This document shows, piece after piece, positions 11,679-23,010 of a DNA stretch of 64,000 nucleotides. The stretch spans positions 44,933,365 to 44,997,364 of the forward strand of contig OY294047.1 of assembly GCA_958510825.1 (NCBI GenBank), given 5' to 3'. Source of the stretch: Brachypterus glaber. Its lineage: Eukaryota > Arthropoda > Insecta > Coleoptera > Kateretidae. The notes beneath the pieces were generated by a model, which ran no database searches, was not told the origin of the DNA, and saw only the letters and a list, made by a program, of their open reading frames with translations. A program made the position numbers and the translations under genes. Positions within the stretch are counted from its first letter, which is position 1; each line of letters begins with the position of its first letter.

Positions 11679-12191
11679 TAATTTTCTGGTTTGTAAAAAA
11701 AAACTCGGATTTTTTGGCAGGTTTTAATGCGTCACTTTATTATATGGCTAACGTTTCTCCCCTCTTTGGGGGCTTTATCAAAGCTAAAAATTATGTGAGC
11801 GTAGTTATATATATCATAAACTTGAACATTATGGAAAAGGAACCTTTTACAACATAAAAATAAATAAATATTACATTACAATATAAAAATTGGTTTTGAC
11901 ACCATGTCGAAAAATTTGTAGGTTAAAAACTGCTAACGACGCTTTTAACCTACAAATTTTTCGACATGGTGTCAAAACCAATTTTTATATTGTAATGTAA
12001 TATTTATTTATTTTTATGTTGTAAAAGGTTCCTTTTCCATAATGTTCAAGTTTATAATATATATAACTACGCTCACATAATTTTTAGCTTTGATAAAGCC
12101 CCCAAAGAGGGGGAAACGTTAGCCATATAATAAAGTGACGCATTAAAACCTGCCAAAAAATCCGAGTTTTTTTTTACAAACCAGAAAATTA
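11679..12191. repeat. Near-perfect palindrome, 250-bp arms
   Basis: Left arm 11679-11928 and right arm 11943-12191 are near-perfect reverse complements around a 14-base loop (ACTGCTAACGACGC). The only differences I see are one- or two-base indels and a few substitutions. Related direct repeats containing AATTTAGGCAAAT flank the arms at about 11628 and 12191, and CAATGTGAATAAAATTTA recurs at about 11613 and 12254. This could be a foldback element or a recent inverted duplication. Confidence 0.9.
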
Positions 12192-12637
12192 AATTTAGGC
12201 AAATGATTTTACTTAATAAACTTAACCAAACGCTACGTTTTGGTACATTGGGCAATGTGAATAAAATTTAGCAAAAGCTTTTTCTTAATAGCTTTTACTT
12301 CTAATTAAAAAAAAAAATTGCTACATTTTTATTATAACTTGTCGAAATTCCAGAGGGGCCCACATTTTTAAACAAAATACATAAAAGTTATAAATTATTA
12401 TTAAATAAAAAAAGTTTAAGAATATATTTAAAAATTGCAAACCTTTTATAATATTTAAAAGTATAATCAATATTCCCTGTTATAAGTCCAGGGAGGCCAT
12501 TACTCCCTATGCTATACTCCGTCCAGTTATGCAAGATAGTAAGGGACGCGGCCCGTTTTACACCACAGAGCGCATAAATTATGCATAAATCGTAGTGTAT
12601 CAAAAATTTAACAGATGTCAGTACTGTTTTCCTGGAA

Positions 12638-12756
12638 AGGGCCTATCCAAAGACCCGCATAACAAGCATAGTACATAAGAATGCGATACCAGGATTGGCT
12701 TGATGTGTCGTCATGTATCTTGTAATGGTTGTTATGCGAGCCTCTGGATAGGCCTT
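12638..12756. mobile_element. MITE of about 119 bp
   Basis: Inverted ends GGCCTATCCAAAGACCCGCA and TGCGAGCCTCTGGATAGGCC, continuing into TAACAA/TTGTTA. It has no coding sequence. Confidence 0.75.
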
Positions 12757-13086
12757 AAGTTGTAATTGTAACCTAAAAATTTGACGTTTTACTTGTGTTC
12801 AATATAATTTACGTTTGTACAATATGTAGAATATGCTAATTTAGTGTGAGTGTATGAAGAATAAACCAAAAAAGTACCTTAAATACCATAAAAAATAACA
12901 TTAAGTATAACCATTTTTTTATGTAACTTTCTCTTCTTTTGTTAGCTTTAACGACCGTCAATCATTGTCATAGACAAAAAATGTCACAATATTTTATATG
13001 TTAAAAGGTACGAGTTTTTAACCAATGATGTAGCTTAAAAATCGCGGGAATTTTAAACTACCCTCTTGCATAATTGGACGGACTAT

Positions 13087-13163
13087 AGGGATCATAAAGT
13101 GACATTAAACTTCACGTTTATAATGACGTTTAATGTCATTATGTCATGTATTTAGGGTCCCTA
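13087..13163. repeat. Small imperfect inverted repeat
   Basis: GTGACATTAAAC on the left is mirrored by GTTTAATGTCAT on the right, with GGGATC/GGGTCCC near the ends. It is probably a decayed MITE. Confidence 0.45.
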
Positions 13164-13184
13164 CCCTACAATATTATGGTACTT

Positions 13185-13597
13185 ATTTTGGTTATTATGT
13201 GTAAACGCTATGGATTTAATGAATATTTAAGAAATACCATGTTTATAACTACGGTAGTCGTTTATCAGGTAAGGAAACGTTCAAGTGTTACGTAACGCAA
13301 ATTTTACCAAAATTCATACACTACATACCCCGTTTCTCACGTTATTAGGGGCTGTAGAGATTTCATATTTTGGCTACCTCCCAAATAGGGGGTGTGTTAG
13401 GGGGCTAGCCAAAATATAATATCCCTACAGCCTTTAATAACGCGGGAACCGGGGTGTGAAGTGTATGAATTTTGGTACAATTTGCGTTACGTAACACTTG
13501 AACGTTTCCTTACATGATAAACGACTACCGTAGTTATAAACATGGTATTTCTTAAATATTCATTAAATCCAGAGCGTTTACACATAATAACCAAAAA
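13185..13597. repeat. Long palindrome, about 200-bp arms
   Basis: Outer arms begin TTGGTTATTATGTGTAAACG and end CGTTTACACATAATAACCAA. Within them CGTTCAAGTGTTACGTAACG and its reverse complement mark an inner element. The arms close around a C/G-rich loop near 13376-13402. The inner terminal motif recurs elsewhere in the window (10847, 25138, 61947), so an element with those ends may sit exactly at the palindrome centre. Confidence 0.85.
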
Positions 13598-13796
13598 AAC
13601 ATAAATATTCACGATTCACTTAAAACTTTACTATTAAAGTAATATTTTCACGAAACAACATAAAATAAAATAAATCAAGTCCTGTGCATATCTACGATAG
13701 CAGGCTGATGCAGGAGTAAATCCGCCTAAGCAGCCACATCAGTCTCTTACAACGAACACGCTGCGACTCAACGTAATACTTGAACGTTCTCTAAAC

Positions 13797-14690
13797 CTAC
13801 CCTGGTAGAAAAGTACACAAATCAAACTTAACATAACATTAGATTAGTTACATTTTTATGTTTAGTCTCAAACGTTATACAAAAACGTTATAAAATATAT
13901 TAATCTAACCTTAAAAAATGACGTTTGACAAAAACGTTATAAAATATACAAATCTAACTTTAAAAACTAACGTTTGACAAAAATGTTATAAAATACATAA
14001 ATCTAACGTTAGTTTCCCAACTAAATTCTAACCTTTTTCTAACCTTATTCTAACTTTAAATATTTTTTAAATTTCCATTATTAATACGTAGCTAAAATAC
14101 TCATTTCAGACACCTATGAGCCTAGGTTTGATATTTATTTATTATTTCTATAATAAGTTTAAAAACATATCCCCCAAAAGTCAAAATTATAGTAAGTCTG
14201 GCAACGCTATATTAGAATTGAAAAAATATTTTAAGATTCTGAATGTATATATAAATATTAACTAAATATAAAGTTTTTCTGAGAGGTAAACGTATTTATC
14301 GAAGTGTAACAGCATATTACACGAAAAATATTTAGGGCCACCTAAAAAGATGGCTATTTTATAAATAAATGTAATGAAATTATATTTAAAAATATTATGA
14401 TTGCTAAAATATATTAAGATTTATTTATATGAATAAATTTGTCTCCAGCTGCCATTTTATGATGCAGGTAGAAATTTTCTAGTTGGCCACGCCTCCTCCG
14501 AAAGTTAGAAATTAAAAGTACTTATAACGTATTTCTAACTTAAAAATGTAACGTTAGATTAACGTTTGCAACTAACGTTTGATTCTAACGTTAAAAAGCG
14601 GGACATTTGCACATATTTTATAACGTACTTTTATACAGTTTTCTAACGTTAGAAAAACGTTATTCTAACGTTAAATTTCTACTAGGGTAG
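13797..14690. mobile_element. TIR element, CTACCCTGGTAGAAA family, copy 1
   Basis: Ends CTACCCTGGTAGAAA and TTTCTACTAGGGTAG. Both halves are packed with TAACGTTA-type and CGTTATAAAATA motifs. A reverse-orientation copy at 53957-54533 is 577 bp. The extra length here is mainly a segment at about 14231-14517, which may be a later insertion. No transposase frame is present. Confidence 0.8.
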
Positions 14691-14908
14691 ACAATATTAC
14701 CCATATACTCTCTAGTTTCGAAAAACTACTAAATCAAAATTAATCACAGTATTGACCCGTGGTTCTGACCAATTGGATGTCTATCAACTTTAACAGCTCT
14801 TGTCGGAAGCGCGCTTTACTAAACTTAATTACGCCAACTGGAGTGTGCTGGAGCTTTTAGCTCGCCTCCGTGTCATACATGGTGCAATGATTTCAAATTG
14901 AATATAAA
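14691..14908. other. Spacer, nothing recognised
   Basis: Ordinary mixed-composition DNA between two repeats, with no frame or structure I can support. Confidence 0.5.
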
Positions 14909-15124
14909 ACCAGCTGAACAGATTGAAGTTTGAAACGTTATGAAGTAGGAAATTGTGTGAATAAGCAACCATTAAAACACCTGCGTGTTGCATAATTTAT
15001 TAAAGTTTGAAAGTATGTATCTCCAAAACGTTATATTCTAGCAAAAACTGTATGTAATGTTTTTTGTAGGGCTTAAAAAGAGCTTTCATTTGAAATATAA
15101 TTTTTTGAAATCGGTTTATAAATG
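14909..15124 (+). repeat. Fragment of the ACATCGGCACT element family
   Basis: From CCAGCTGAACAG to AAATCGGTTTATAAAT it matches the element copies at 49202-49871 and 50127-50755. Landmarks are CACCTGCGTGTTGCATAATT, GTATCTCCAAAACGTTA and AGAGCTTTCATTTGAAATAT. Both termini of the full element are missing. Confidence 0.75.
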
Positions 15125-15351
15125 CCCTAAAATGATGCTTTATTTACAAAACGTGTGTTTTTATAGATTAAGATTAAAAATTAATTTTTAAGTCTTATAT
15201 TCTATGTAAAACATTACGATCAGTTGGTACGCCATAAAAATATTGTTTATGTAAATAATTCAAGAATATTTACTTAGGATTTTGCAGCCCTTTTTACACA
15301 TGATTTCAAATTTTATTTTTAAGTCTGAAAAATCGTGCATTCTATTTGACT

Positions 15352-15605
15352 CAACGAACTAATAACTCTTCTCTCTAGAATATACATTTCATTTGTAAAA
15401 ACTGACAAAAACGTAGCCAACATATACATTTGTCTGTCTTAATCGCACAGCTTTGTTATAATAGAGACAAGAATAACAGTTGCTGGTAACTGTTATTGTT
15501 CAGGCCTGAATAAACCTACTATTTGTTTACAAACAAACCGAGATGTTGGCGATACTTTATATTAACGGTATGCGTATTCTAGAGAGAAGAGTTGTTAGTT
15601 CGTTG
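15352..15605. mobile_element. MITE, CAACGAACTAATAACTC family, copy 1
   Basis: A 254-bp element with inverted ends CAACGAACTAATAACTCTTC and AAGAGTTGTTAGTTCGTTG, extended inward by TCTCTAGAATA/TATTCTAGAGA. Inside are a hairpin at AACAGTTGCTGGTAACTGTT and a TTTGTTTACAAACAAACC segment. A second copy lies inverted at 32654-32900. Confidence 0.9.
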
Positions 15606-16134
15606 ACATACATAAATTCGTTAAAACCCATTTGTTCAAAAAAACGAGCTATCGTAATTTTGTTATTGTTTGCGGATCTGAAGGTAGGTAACATATAGAT
15701 CGAGTATTTCATTTATTTATAGATTCTTTGTGTGTTTTTCCTTTGTAAACTCAGTTCCCAGTACCTTCCATGTCCTATTGATTTTAATATTCATAATTTA
15801 AAGTGACTTTTTCAATTGGTTTATAGATTGATTACTAATTAGTCCTGACAGTAATTAAGAATATCTATAATTTTTGGGAAAATAACTTAAAAATTATTGT
15901 AATAAATTAATTTATTTATAATATAATTATAATTGTAATATTACAAAAGTTTCAGTATACACAGAGCTGCTAGGTATTACCGAATTGGCTTTTGAATTGA
16001 AAACTTTTGCTTTAATATTTTCCGAGCTTGTGGATTCGCTTTGAAAGTTTTAACTACCACTAGAATTCATATACATAATATTATACAGGGTTGTTCTTCT
16101 GGTACACCATTCGTAACTTTTGAACCTGACACCT

Positions 16135-17125
16135 AAAAAATTGACATTTTTTAAATTCAAATATTACGAAAACTAATTAATGGATTTTACTGATTCTTTT
16201 TTTGTTTTGAAGCTTAAACATTCTCTACTTTTGTTTGTTTTAAGAATGATTAATTTTTTTTTCGTATTAACAGTAACAAATAATGTACAACTATGTTTTT
16301 TACCCCATCTTCAAGGACTTGCATGGTACGCCACTGCAACTGTTTATCAAATTATTAAAGTCTTTCTTATTGCCGCAGTTTTAATGAATATTTTTTTTTT
16401 AATTTTTTTACATTTTACTTCTGGTTTAGGGGATATCAGGATTTTCCTGAAAGTTGTAATTTTTTCAGTGAACTCAAAAAGTACTAAATCAGACGAGTTT
16501 TTTATTTGAAGCTCATGTCTTTTACTTCTTCTTCTACGTTCATGTCTTTTACTTCTTCTTCTTCTACAATTTCTTCATCCCGGGGCAACTTTTTTTGCCG
16601 TCTGACGGAGGCTTTCGCAGAACTGCCGCCGGACGGAGAGACTCTATTTTTTCTTCTACTCAAGTTTTTCAAACCCAATTTATGTTTTTGATAAACTTGA
16701 TTAGAAGAAAAACGTAACTCGGTTAAGCTTCAAAGTTTAAACTTTAAAGTACAGCATCAATCAAATTCATGTAGTACTTTTTAAGTTAACTGAAAAAATG
16801 ACAACTTTTAGGAAAAACGTGATATCTCCTAACCAGATGTAAAAATGTAAAAAAATAAAAAAGAAAATATTCATTAAAACTACGGCAATAAGAAAGACTT
16901 ATTTAATTTGATAAACAGTTGCAGTGGCGTACCATGCAAGTCCTAGAAGATGGGGTAAAAAACATAATTGTATATTATTTGTTGCTGTTTATATGAGAAA
17001 AAAAATTTTAATCATACTTAAAACAAACAAAAGTAGAGAATGTTTAAGCTTCAAAACAAAAAAAGACTCAGTCAAATCCATTAATTAGTTTTCGAAATAT
17101 TTGAATTTAAAAAATGTCAATTTTC
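16135..17125. repeat. Foldback repeat with 350-bp arms around a unique centre
   Basis: Left arm about 16135-16485 and right arm about 16772-17125 are reverse complements with scattered changes. Both contain CATTCTCTACTTTTGTTTGT and ATGGTACGCCACTGCAACTG or their complements. The 286-bp centre is not self-complementary, is richer in GC and carries the minus-strand ORF at 16502-16729. The plus-strand frames of 109 and 61 codons are by-products of the arm and of that ORF. Confidence 0.9.
16502..16729 (-). CDS. Exon-like ORF of unknown function in a foldback centre
   Basis: Seventy-five sense codons open from an upstream stop (16730-16732) to a TAA at 16502-16504, with no early Met, as expected of a 3'-terminal exon. 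The product runs through LSRRKNRVSPSGGSSAKASV and RRQKKLPRDEE and ends in an acidic tail with two VKDM repeats. The central Ser/Lys/Arg part is clearly richer in G+C than its surroundings, like the exons at 22589 and 43730. I recognise no domain. It lies exactly between the arms of the 350-bp inverted repeat, so it may be a captured host exon, the remains of an element gene, or a real exon around which an inverted duplication formed. Confidence 0.4.
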   Translation of the reverse strand, partial: SLTELRFSSNQVYQKHKLGLKNLSRRKNRVSPSGGSSAKASVRRQKKLPRDEEIVEEEEVKDMNVEEEVKDMSFK

Positions 17126-17492
17126 AAAACAAAAACATTTGTTTGGAACTGTCAAATAAAACACAGGAGCGCCTATGTGCAGCTTTTTATGCAACGTTTT
17201 AATAAACTGCGCATGCGCTGACAGTTTTTCAATATGTTATTTTAAATAAAAAACATTTTTTTTACAAAAAAAAACAACAAACAGACGCCAAACCAACGTT
17301 AACGTAAACCAAGGCCCCCTCATAAAAAAAAGACCAAACCAAGAAAAAACCAAAACAAAATCCTGCACAGAGGTCTGCATTTAGGCGCTTGTTAAAACAC
17401 TAGCAGAAAAAAATTATAAAATAAAATTATAAAATTATAAAATAGCAGAAAAAAATTATAAAATTAGCGTACTGATTGATTAAATTTCCAGG
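17126..17492. other. AT-rich spacer
   Basis: No gene seen. A short direct repeat (AGCAGAAAAAAATTATAAAA, about 17401 and 17444) is the only structure. Confidence 0.5.
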
Positions 17493-17908
17493 TTAATGGA
17501 GCTCTCTACAACTAGAATTATGAAACAAAAGACGTCTACCCTATCTCTATCTCATTTGTGCTACACTTTCCAGCCAACGAAATAAATACTGTATTTGTTT
17601 TTCATACAACAAATACAGTATTTATTTGGTTGGCCGGAAAGTGTAGCAGTAAGCGGCACAAACGAACGTAGCTAATGCGATTCTGTAGAATAAGATAATT
17701 CTACTAAAATTTAGAAGGCGCCAGTAATTTCTTTAATAAAAATAATATAGTTACACTTTTCGCCCGGCGAAGTAAATATTGTATTTGTTCAACAAAGAAC
17801 AAATACAGAATTTGTTTGGTTGGGTGGAAGTGGGAGTGTATGTATGTCTTCTATGCTTTTTGGGTAGAACTTTTGTCCCTGTCTAATCTAACGGGAGATA
17901 TCGCCATT
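17493..17908 (+). repeat. Double-hairpin repeat, copy 1
   Basis: About 415 bp, present inverted at 35559-35960. It contains two consecutive hairpins. The first (17560-17647) has nearly perfect arms of about 40 bp running GCTACACTTTCC to GGAAAGTGTAGC, with AAATACTGTATTTGTT in each arm. The second (about 17752-17845) is a diverged version with TACAGAATTTGTTTGGTTGG. The two may be ancient duplicates. Confidence 0.85.
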
Positions 17909-20100
17909 GCAACTGACCAATTATAACTCATAATATGCGCTATACATATATGTATCTATTATTCATATTCTTGTATAATATTATAGTTTTCTGTAATTTG
18001 GGTTAAGTGGAAGAGTAGCCCTTGGCTAAACTTCGCCCTTTGTTACCTCAATAAAGACAATTTATTATTATTATTATATTACGTTTTTACGAAAACGCAT
18101 TGTGCATAAACCTTAAACGCGACCAGTATACAGTATAACCAATAAACAGGATCCTTTTTTGCATGAGTATATATATGAATTTTAGCTATAGTCATATATC
18201 GTTGTTAATTTCATTATGTATTGTTATTACCATTTTTGTTCCCGTTGTTCTGAAAAACAACTTGCAAACTTTAATTAATTAAAAAAGTTACATGTATTGT
18301 TTCCGTAACCAGCAACTCCTAAAAGTTTTAATAATTCTGTTTTTGAATAAAACAGTTTTCGCTTTCACGGTGTTTCAAATGCCGTATTTCGTTAAACTTT
18401 TTTATTCATGTATTCTACTCTTAACAACTCAGCTAGAAGAGTACGTACCGTAAAACGGGGCTATTTGAGTTATAGAAGTAGAGCCGTGGGGAGGGAGGGG
18501 GTTTTACTCGGACCCGGGGCCTTCAGAAAGGCCCGGCATGGCCCAAATATAATGACCAGTAGTCGGCGAATTTCCAGTACTCGCATAGGCGCCGCGTCGA
18601 CTCTAGCGTTGAGTCGAGGTTTTAAATATTTACATTTTTATTTCTTTTTATCTTGATTTTTTTTAATGATTTCATTTAAACGAGTAAGGTGGGAAAAAAG
18701 TTATCGACAAATAAAAATTAAAAACTTTCGTATTCTTAAAAGATAAAAATCGAATGTCGTTTTTTTCTTTAAAAAACACCGATATATATATATATACGTA
18801 TGTATAGTTAATAATGTTGTGGGTAACAAATTAGTCGTCAAATATTACGATTTATAAAAATTTCCCTCATAACTCGGCAAAATCATTCCGTAAACCTATG
18901 TTTCTGTGTTTATTTTCAACGTTGATGAGTCATAACTGAGTTGACGCCGAATACTGATAATGACAAACTATAATGTTGCTATTTATAGAGGGCCCGGCCG
19001 ATTTTTTCCTCGGACCCGAATTTTCTCTCGGAGGCACTGTATAGGGGCACAACTTGACGAGAAAATAAAACGACCAGATTAATAGTTATAAGCGGAACAA
19101 CTATTTTTCTGGTTAATGGAACCAGAAATCTGGTAAGGGCAGCAGGACACATTGTTGTGCTTACCATATCCAGGGACGTACCAAAGGGACATGGTTTGGG
19201 GGTCAAATTTAACAAATGTCATCTATAACCCTAGTGAAAATTTTGATGGCTAAAAAAAAGTTCTTCAACTCTCAAAAAAAATAGCTTTACCCAACAATTT
19301 ATCTTCAACTAACTCAGAAATTTTCCAACAAACCAAACCATTTCCCAACTTAGGCGAACATTTTACCAACTTTTACAGGATAATTTTCCAACTTAAACAG
19401 CATTGAGGGGGAGGCTCCCCCCAGAGATGACGCGAAGTTTTATTGAGGGGGGCAAGCAAAAATTTCCCAATGGTAAGGAAATTCCCAACTTTTTGCAGGA
19501 ATTTTTCAACTGCATCCAACTATTCTTAAAAATTGAAAAACATCCACATCCTCACCTCTCAAAATTTCCCAACTTTGTCACTCAATTTTCCCAACTGCTC
19601 CGCCGCCAATTTTTCCAATTCTCAAACACCAAAAACTTATCCCCGAAAAATTTTGATGACTAAAGATCTACATCCCCCCAAATCTCTGTCCCTGACTAGA
19701 TCCTTAAAATCTAAATTTAATTTCTGGTAACCACAACTAGTGGTGTAGCAGATTTATGGTTGCAGCAACGAGAAAAATTGTTGGCCCTAATAAACTGGTT
19801 GTTCCAACCAGATCCTTTTTACAAGCTTTTATTTAACCTGCAATGTTTGTTATTAGTATGTATGGATGTTTGTTTAGGGCAAATCTGCCAAAGGCTTTTT
19901 CGACCACTTAGAATATACTTAGAAAGCTGAAATTTGGTACACGTGCTTAACTCGGCTGACAATGTAATTTTATATAAAAACTTACCCCCCAAAAAATCAA
20001 TTTTTTAAACACACAAGATAATTTAAAACAAAAATTAGGTACATACTCATTTAGTGATAATAAAATTTTACAATAAATTTTACATCCCCCCTCGTCTCCC
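17909..20100. other. Non-coding stretch with GC-rich patches
   Basis: No supportable gene. A GC-rich patch at about 18460-18610 and another near 18990-19040 share CTCGGACCCG and GGCCCGGC motifs. From 19240 to 19660 a TTCCCAACTT-type motif recurs with bounding AAAATTTTGATGGCTAA and AAAATTTTGATGACTAA segments, suggesting a decayed element. A (TA)n run lies at 18783-18795. The open frames here are short and show no domain. Confidence 0.5.
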
Positions 20101-20108
20101 CATCACCC

Positions 20109-20430
20109 CCCATATGCGTATAAGGCGGATCCAATATGGCGAGTTAGATTTTTTAAAGTTGCTCGAATTTGCTTGAAACTTGTTTGTTTGGATACACTAT
20201 TTTGAATTTTAACTTTAAAAATCTAATCTGCCATATTGGATCCGCCATTTTTAATTCTGGAAAACTGGCACCAGATTGGTAATCAGCGACCCCAAAAACC
20301 TCCGAGTACCAAGTTTCAAGCAAATCCGAGCAACTTTAAAAATCTAATCCGCCATATTGGATCCGCCATTTTGAATTTTGGAAAACTGCCACCAGATTCG
20401 TAATCAGCGACCCCGAAAAACCTCATGGTG
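20109..20430 (+). repeat. Repeat with GGATCCAATATGGCG motifs and a 121-bp duplication
   Basis: AAATCTAATCTGCCATATTG and the following CCACCAGATTSGTAATCAGC-type block occur twice, about 121 bp apart (20211 and 20332). An inverted partial unit lies at 20124-20160. The family is unknown to me. Confidence 0.7.
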
Positions 20431-20839
20431 TTACAAAATCATTGAAAATAAACTAATGGTAAACTGATAATTTTAGATGCTGCTATAGCATACACATTAA
20501 TTGCTCGTACTTTTTTTGCCTCTATAGAGGTCAATCACTGTGAAGAGGTTAAGTATTGTGAAATATGCAATAGACCATCCACTGTGAAGAGTATATAATG
20601 GTATGCGTAGCATTACATATCTTTACGGCCTGTTTTGTTTATAAACCAGAGCTTCTAACAATATTTAGACTATAGGGAGTTCGTCAAACAACCACGTAAT
20701 TTAATATTTTATAATAAACTCCTAAAGGTATACCTACAGTTCATTGTTTTAAGTCCCTGAAGGTTTTCCATGGATTACATAAATGTTATGTAAATCTGAA
20801 TCTATGCTACTGAGTCAGAACCCAGTCTGGACTTGATAA

Positions 20840-21090
20840 ATAATAGTTATTTATGGTACTAGTGGGTAAAGTAAGTAGTAGTTTTATCCAAGAAATAGCT
20901 TAGGAATTCATATTTTTATTAAAAATTTTAATGACATTTACAAGAAAATAATTTGACAAGTGACAGTTAAGTGGGTAAAATAAATAATTATCCACTCAAT
21001 AAAGTAAAAGCCACGCGTGGGTTATTATTGAGTTTATCTATTTAAAATAAAGCTGTATTATCTGTATGTATTGGATAAAAGTATATTTTT
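20840..21090 (+). repeat. Interspersed repeat, copy 1 (partner 60189-60536)
   Basis: ATAGTTATTTATGGTACTAG through TGACATTTACAAGAAAATAA, ATCCACTCAATAAAGTAAAA and GGGTTATTATTGAGTTTAT to TGTATGTATTGGATAA. The other copy differs mainly by an extra hairpin at 60225-60294. No coding sequence. Confidence 0.8.
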
Positions 21091-21151
21091 ATTTTTTCTA
21101 AACTTTAAGGGCGATTTCTACAATAGAAATTCTACTACGTTGTGTAACTTA

Positions 21152-21286
21152 GGGCCACTTGCACCAACTTTTGGTACGGGATTATCTCAGCCAAACCGAG
21201 TTTAAGTTAAAAATGCTGCGTTCTGATTGGTCGGCCGTCAATTTAATCCAAGTTTAAAGTTAAATCATCATTGGTGCAAGTGGCCC
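21152..21286. mobile_element. MITE, GGGCCACTTGCACCAA family, copy 2 (complete)
   Basis: 135 bp with ends GGGCCACTTGCACCAA and TTGGTGCAAGTGGCCC, and a nearly self-complementary interior. It is the best-preserved of the three copies here. Confidence 0.9.
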
Positions 21287-21699
21287 TTACTACGATATAG
21301 TGTAAACTGGTTTCGTATAAAACTGATCTTAAAATGACATATCTCCAAAGTTGATTAGTGCAAGAAACCGAAAATCGATTTTTTGGAGATACGAGGTTAA
21401 GAAAGTTACACCACGATATGTAATATTATCAAATTATTTAACGTTTTAAACGTTTGCTTTTTTAATTAACTAACCAACTAACTTGTTATTTTAGGGTTTT
21501 TTTTAATACGCATACAGTTATTTGCAGTACAAGTGAAAAAAAATTGACATATAAGGCCCTTGGGCCGAGTGGGTTAATTTTTAAGAGAATAATGTCACTT
21601 ACCACCAATAAAATATCAAGTTTCTGTGATTAGAAATTCCATAACACAACTTGTGAGTTGTTGTCTACAGGAAGATTAAATAGTTTTTCGATTTAGTAG

Positions 21700-22250
21700 G
21701 TTTTTAGAAGCCGAGGGCCGGCCGATAGGATTTCTTTTTCCTGTCTTATTACTTATCTAGTTATCCATGACAAATTGCTATCCAATTAAATCGCTTAAAA
21801 AACAATTGAATCATTTCTTTTGCGTGCGGTTTCATTTTCAAATTAAAAAAGCTATAGCTTGGTGATTAATTTCTGTTAAAATGTGTCTGTTATGAAAATA
21901 ATACTTCCAAAACTGTTCTATGAATATTATAAATATTGAAATTGATTTTACAATTAAAATTTTGTGTTTTTAAGTTATTTTAGTGGACAGGTTAATCAGT
22001 TAACATATATTTTGAGGTTATGTTATAGAAGAAATTATTTTGTATGATATGATTATAATAACTGTATCTGGTCAAAAAGAACAGTTAGTTCAAGACCAAA
22101 AGTGACCAAAAGTCATATTTCTTTATAAATATTACAGTAAAGGTAAAGCGGGCGAAAAAAACTTTTTATCCCTAGGGCCAAAAAGCCAAAAAGCCCGTAA
22201 AACATGAACAAAAAGTGTCGCTTTTAGAATCAATCAAATAAAAACGTTAT
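21700..22250 (+). repeat. Interspersed repeat of about 0.5 kb, copy 1
   Basis: The reverse complement recurs at 61437-61952. Shared landmarks are TTATCCATGACAAATTGCTA, TTGCGTGCGGTTTCATTTTC, GTGTCTGTTATGAAAATAAT and a hairpin-like segment from GGGCGAAAAAAACTT to AAGCCCGTAAAACATG. No reading frame is conserved between the copies. Confidence 0.85.
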
Positions 22251-22588
22251 TTTCATTGATTAAAAATCAAGTGTAAATAGGTACTGAATAAAATATTTTA
22301 TATTTTCATGAAAATCTGCTTTATAGTTACTGATTTCCATGAAAAATCTACCTTTCGGTTTGACTGTTTCTGTCCTGGAAAATGTATGACAACGATAACT
22401 CAAAAACGTTTTGAACTTCTAATTTGAAACATCGGTTTCTTATCCAAAGTTCTCGACTGAGATCATTTTTGGTAAAAAAAAAGAAATTAGTAATTGATTT
22501 TTTTTTTATTTTAATTTCTTTTTTAAAGTAGAATTTATTTTTAGTTTTTTTTTGTAAAATTTATGCAAATCCCTTCTCTTTGTTACAG

Positions 22589-22804
22589 TCCATGCACTGG
22601 AGCACCCCGAAGACCAAGGACCGTATGCTAGAATCCGGGGGCAACTCTGGGCCGTCCAGTCTCGGCTCCGGCTCAACCGCCGCCCACCGTCGAGCTTCCG
22701 AGGGGGGCGCCAACTTGCACTGGGCCGGCCGCGGCGGCGCTTCCGCATGGGGCACGGATGTTCCCAGTGAGGTTGTCAATAAATTCAGAAATTACGAAAT
22801 TTAA
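22589..22804 (+). CDS. Exon A of an unrecognised gene with duplicated exons
   Basis: Follows a good acceptor (TTCTCTTTGTTACAG, AG at 22587-22588) and is open for 71 codons to a TAA. An alternative exon end is a GTGAGG donor at 22767. The peptide reads SMHWSTPKTKDR, then SGPSSLGSGSTAA and HRRASEGGANLH. Exon B at 43730 shares SGPSSL and HRRASEGGANL; across those 17 codons the differences from B are synonymous, including two Arg codons changed from CGN to AGR. It is strikingly GC-rich in an AT-rich window. RRAS is a basophilic-kinase-type site. I recognise no domain; the protein is probably disordered here. The minus-strand frame is also open but its changes are not silent. Confidence 0.65.
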   Translation, partial: SMHWSTPKTKDRMLESGGNSGPSSLGSGSTAAHRRASEGGANLHWAGRGGASAWGTDVPSEVVNKFRNYEI

Positions 22805-22854
22805 ATGACCTAGTTAGAAGGGGTCCAATTGGGGACTATTGGAAAGATTTCGGT

Positions 22855-22878
22855 GGGAAAACCACTTGTGGTTTTCCC
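22855..22878. repeat. Perfect short palindrome
   Basis: GGGAAAACCAC is followed, after a two-base gap, by its reverse complement GTGGTTTTCCC. It lies just downstream of exon A. A terminator function is not implied in this eukaryotic setting. Confidence 0.6.
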
Positions 22879-23010
22879 GTGACTACTTATGAGCAAAAAT
22901 GCATGTATATTTAAAATATTATAAAATAAATTACAATATTAAAAAAAAAAACATTTAGAGGTCGTCCAATAACTTTTTAATAGTTGAAGCAATAGAGACG
23001 AAAAAACGAA

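Noticed and set aside
16180..16691. Plus-strand frames of 109 and 61 codons
   Set aside because: They lie on a foldback arm and on the reverse strand of the better minus-strand frame; low-complexity Phe/Leu and Ser runs.
22506..22779. Minus-strand frames opposite exon A (KLAPPSEA-containing)
   Set aside because: The complement of exon B also reads KLAPPSEA, but the A/B differences are silent only on the plus strand, so the minus frames are shadows.
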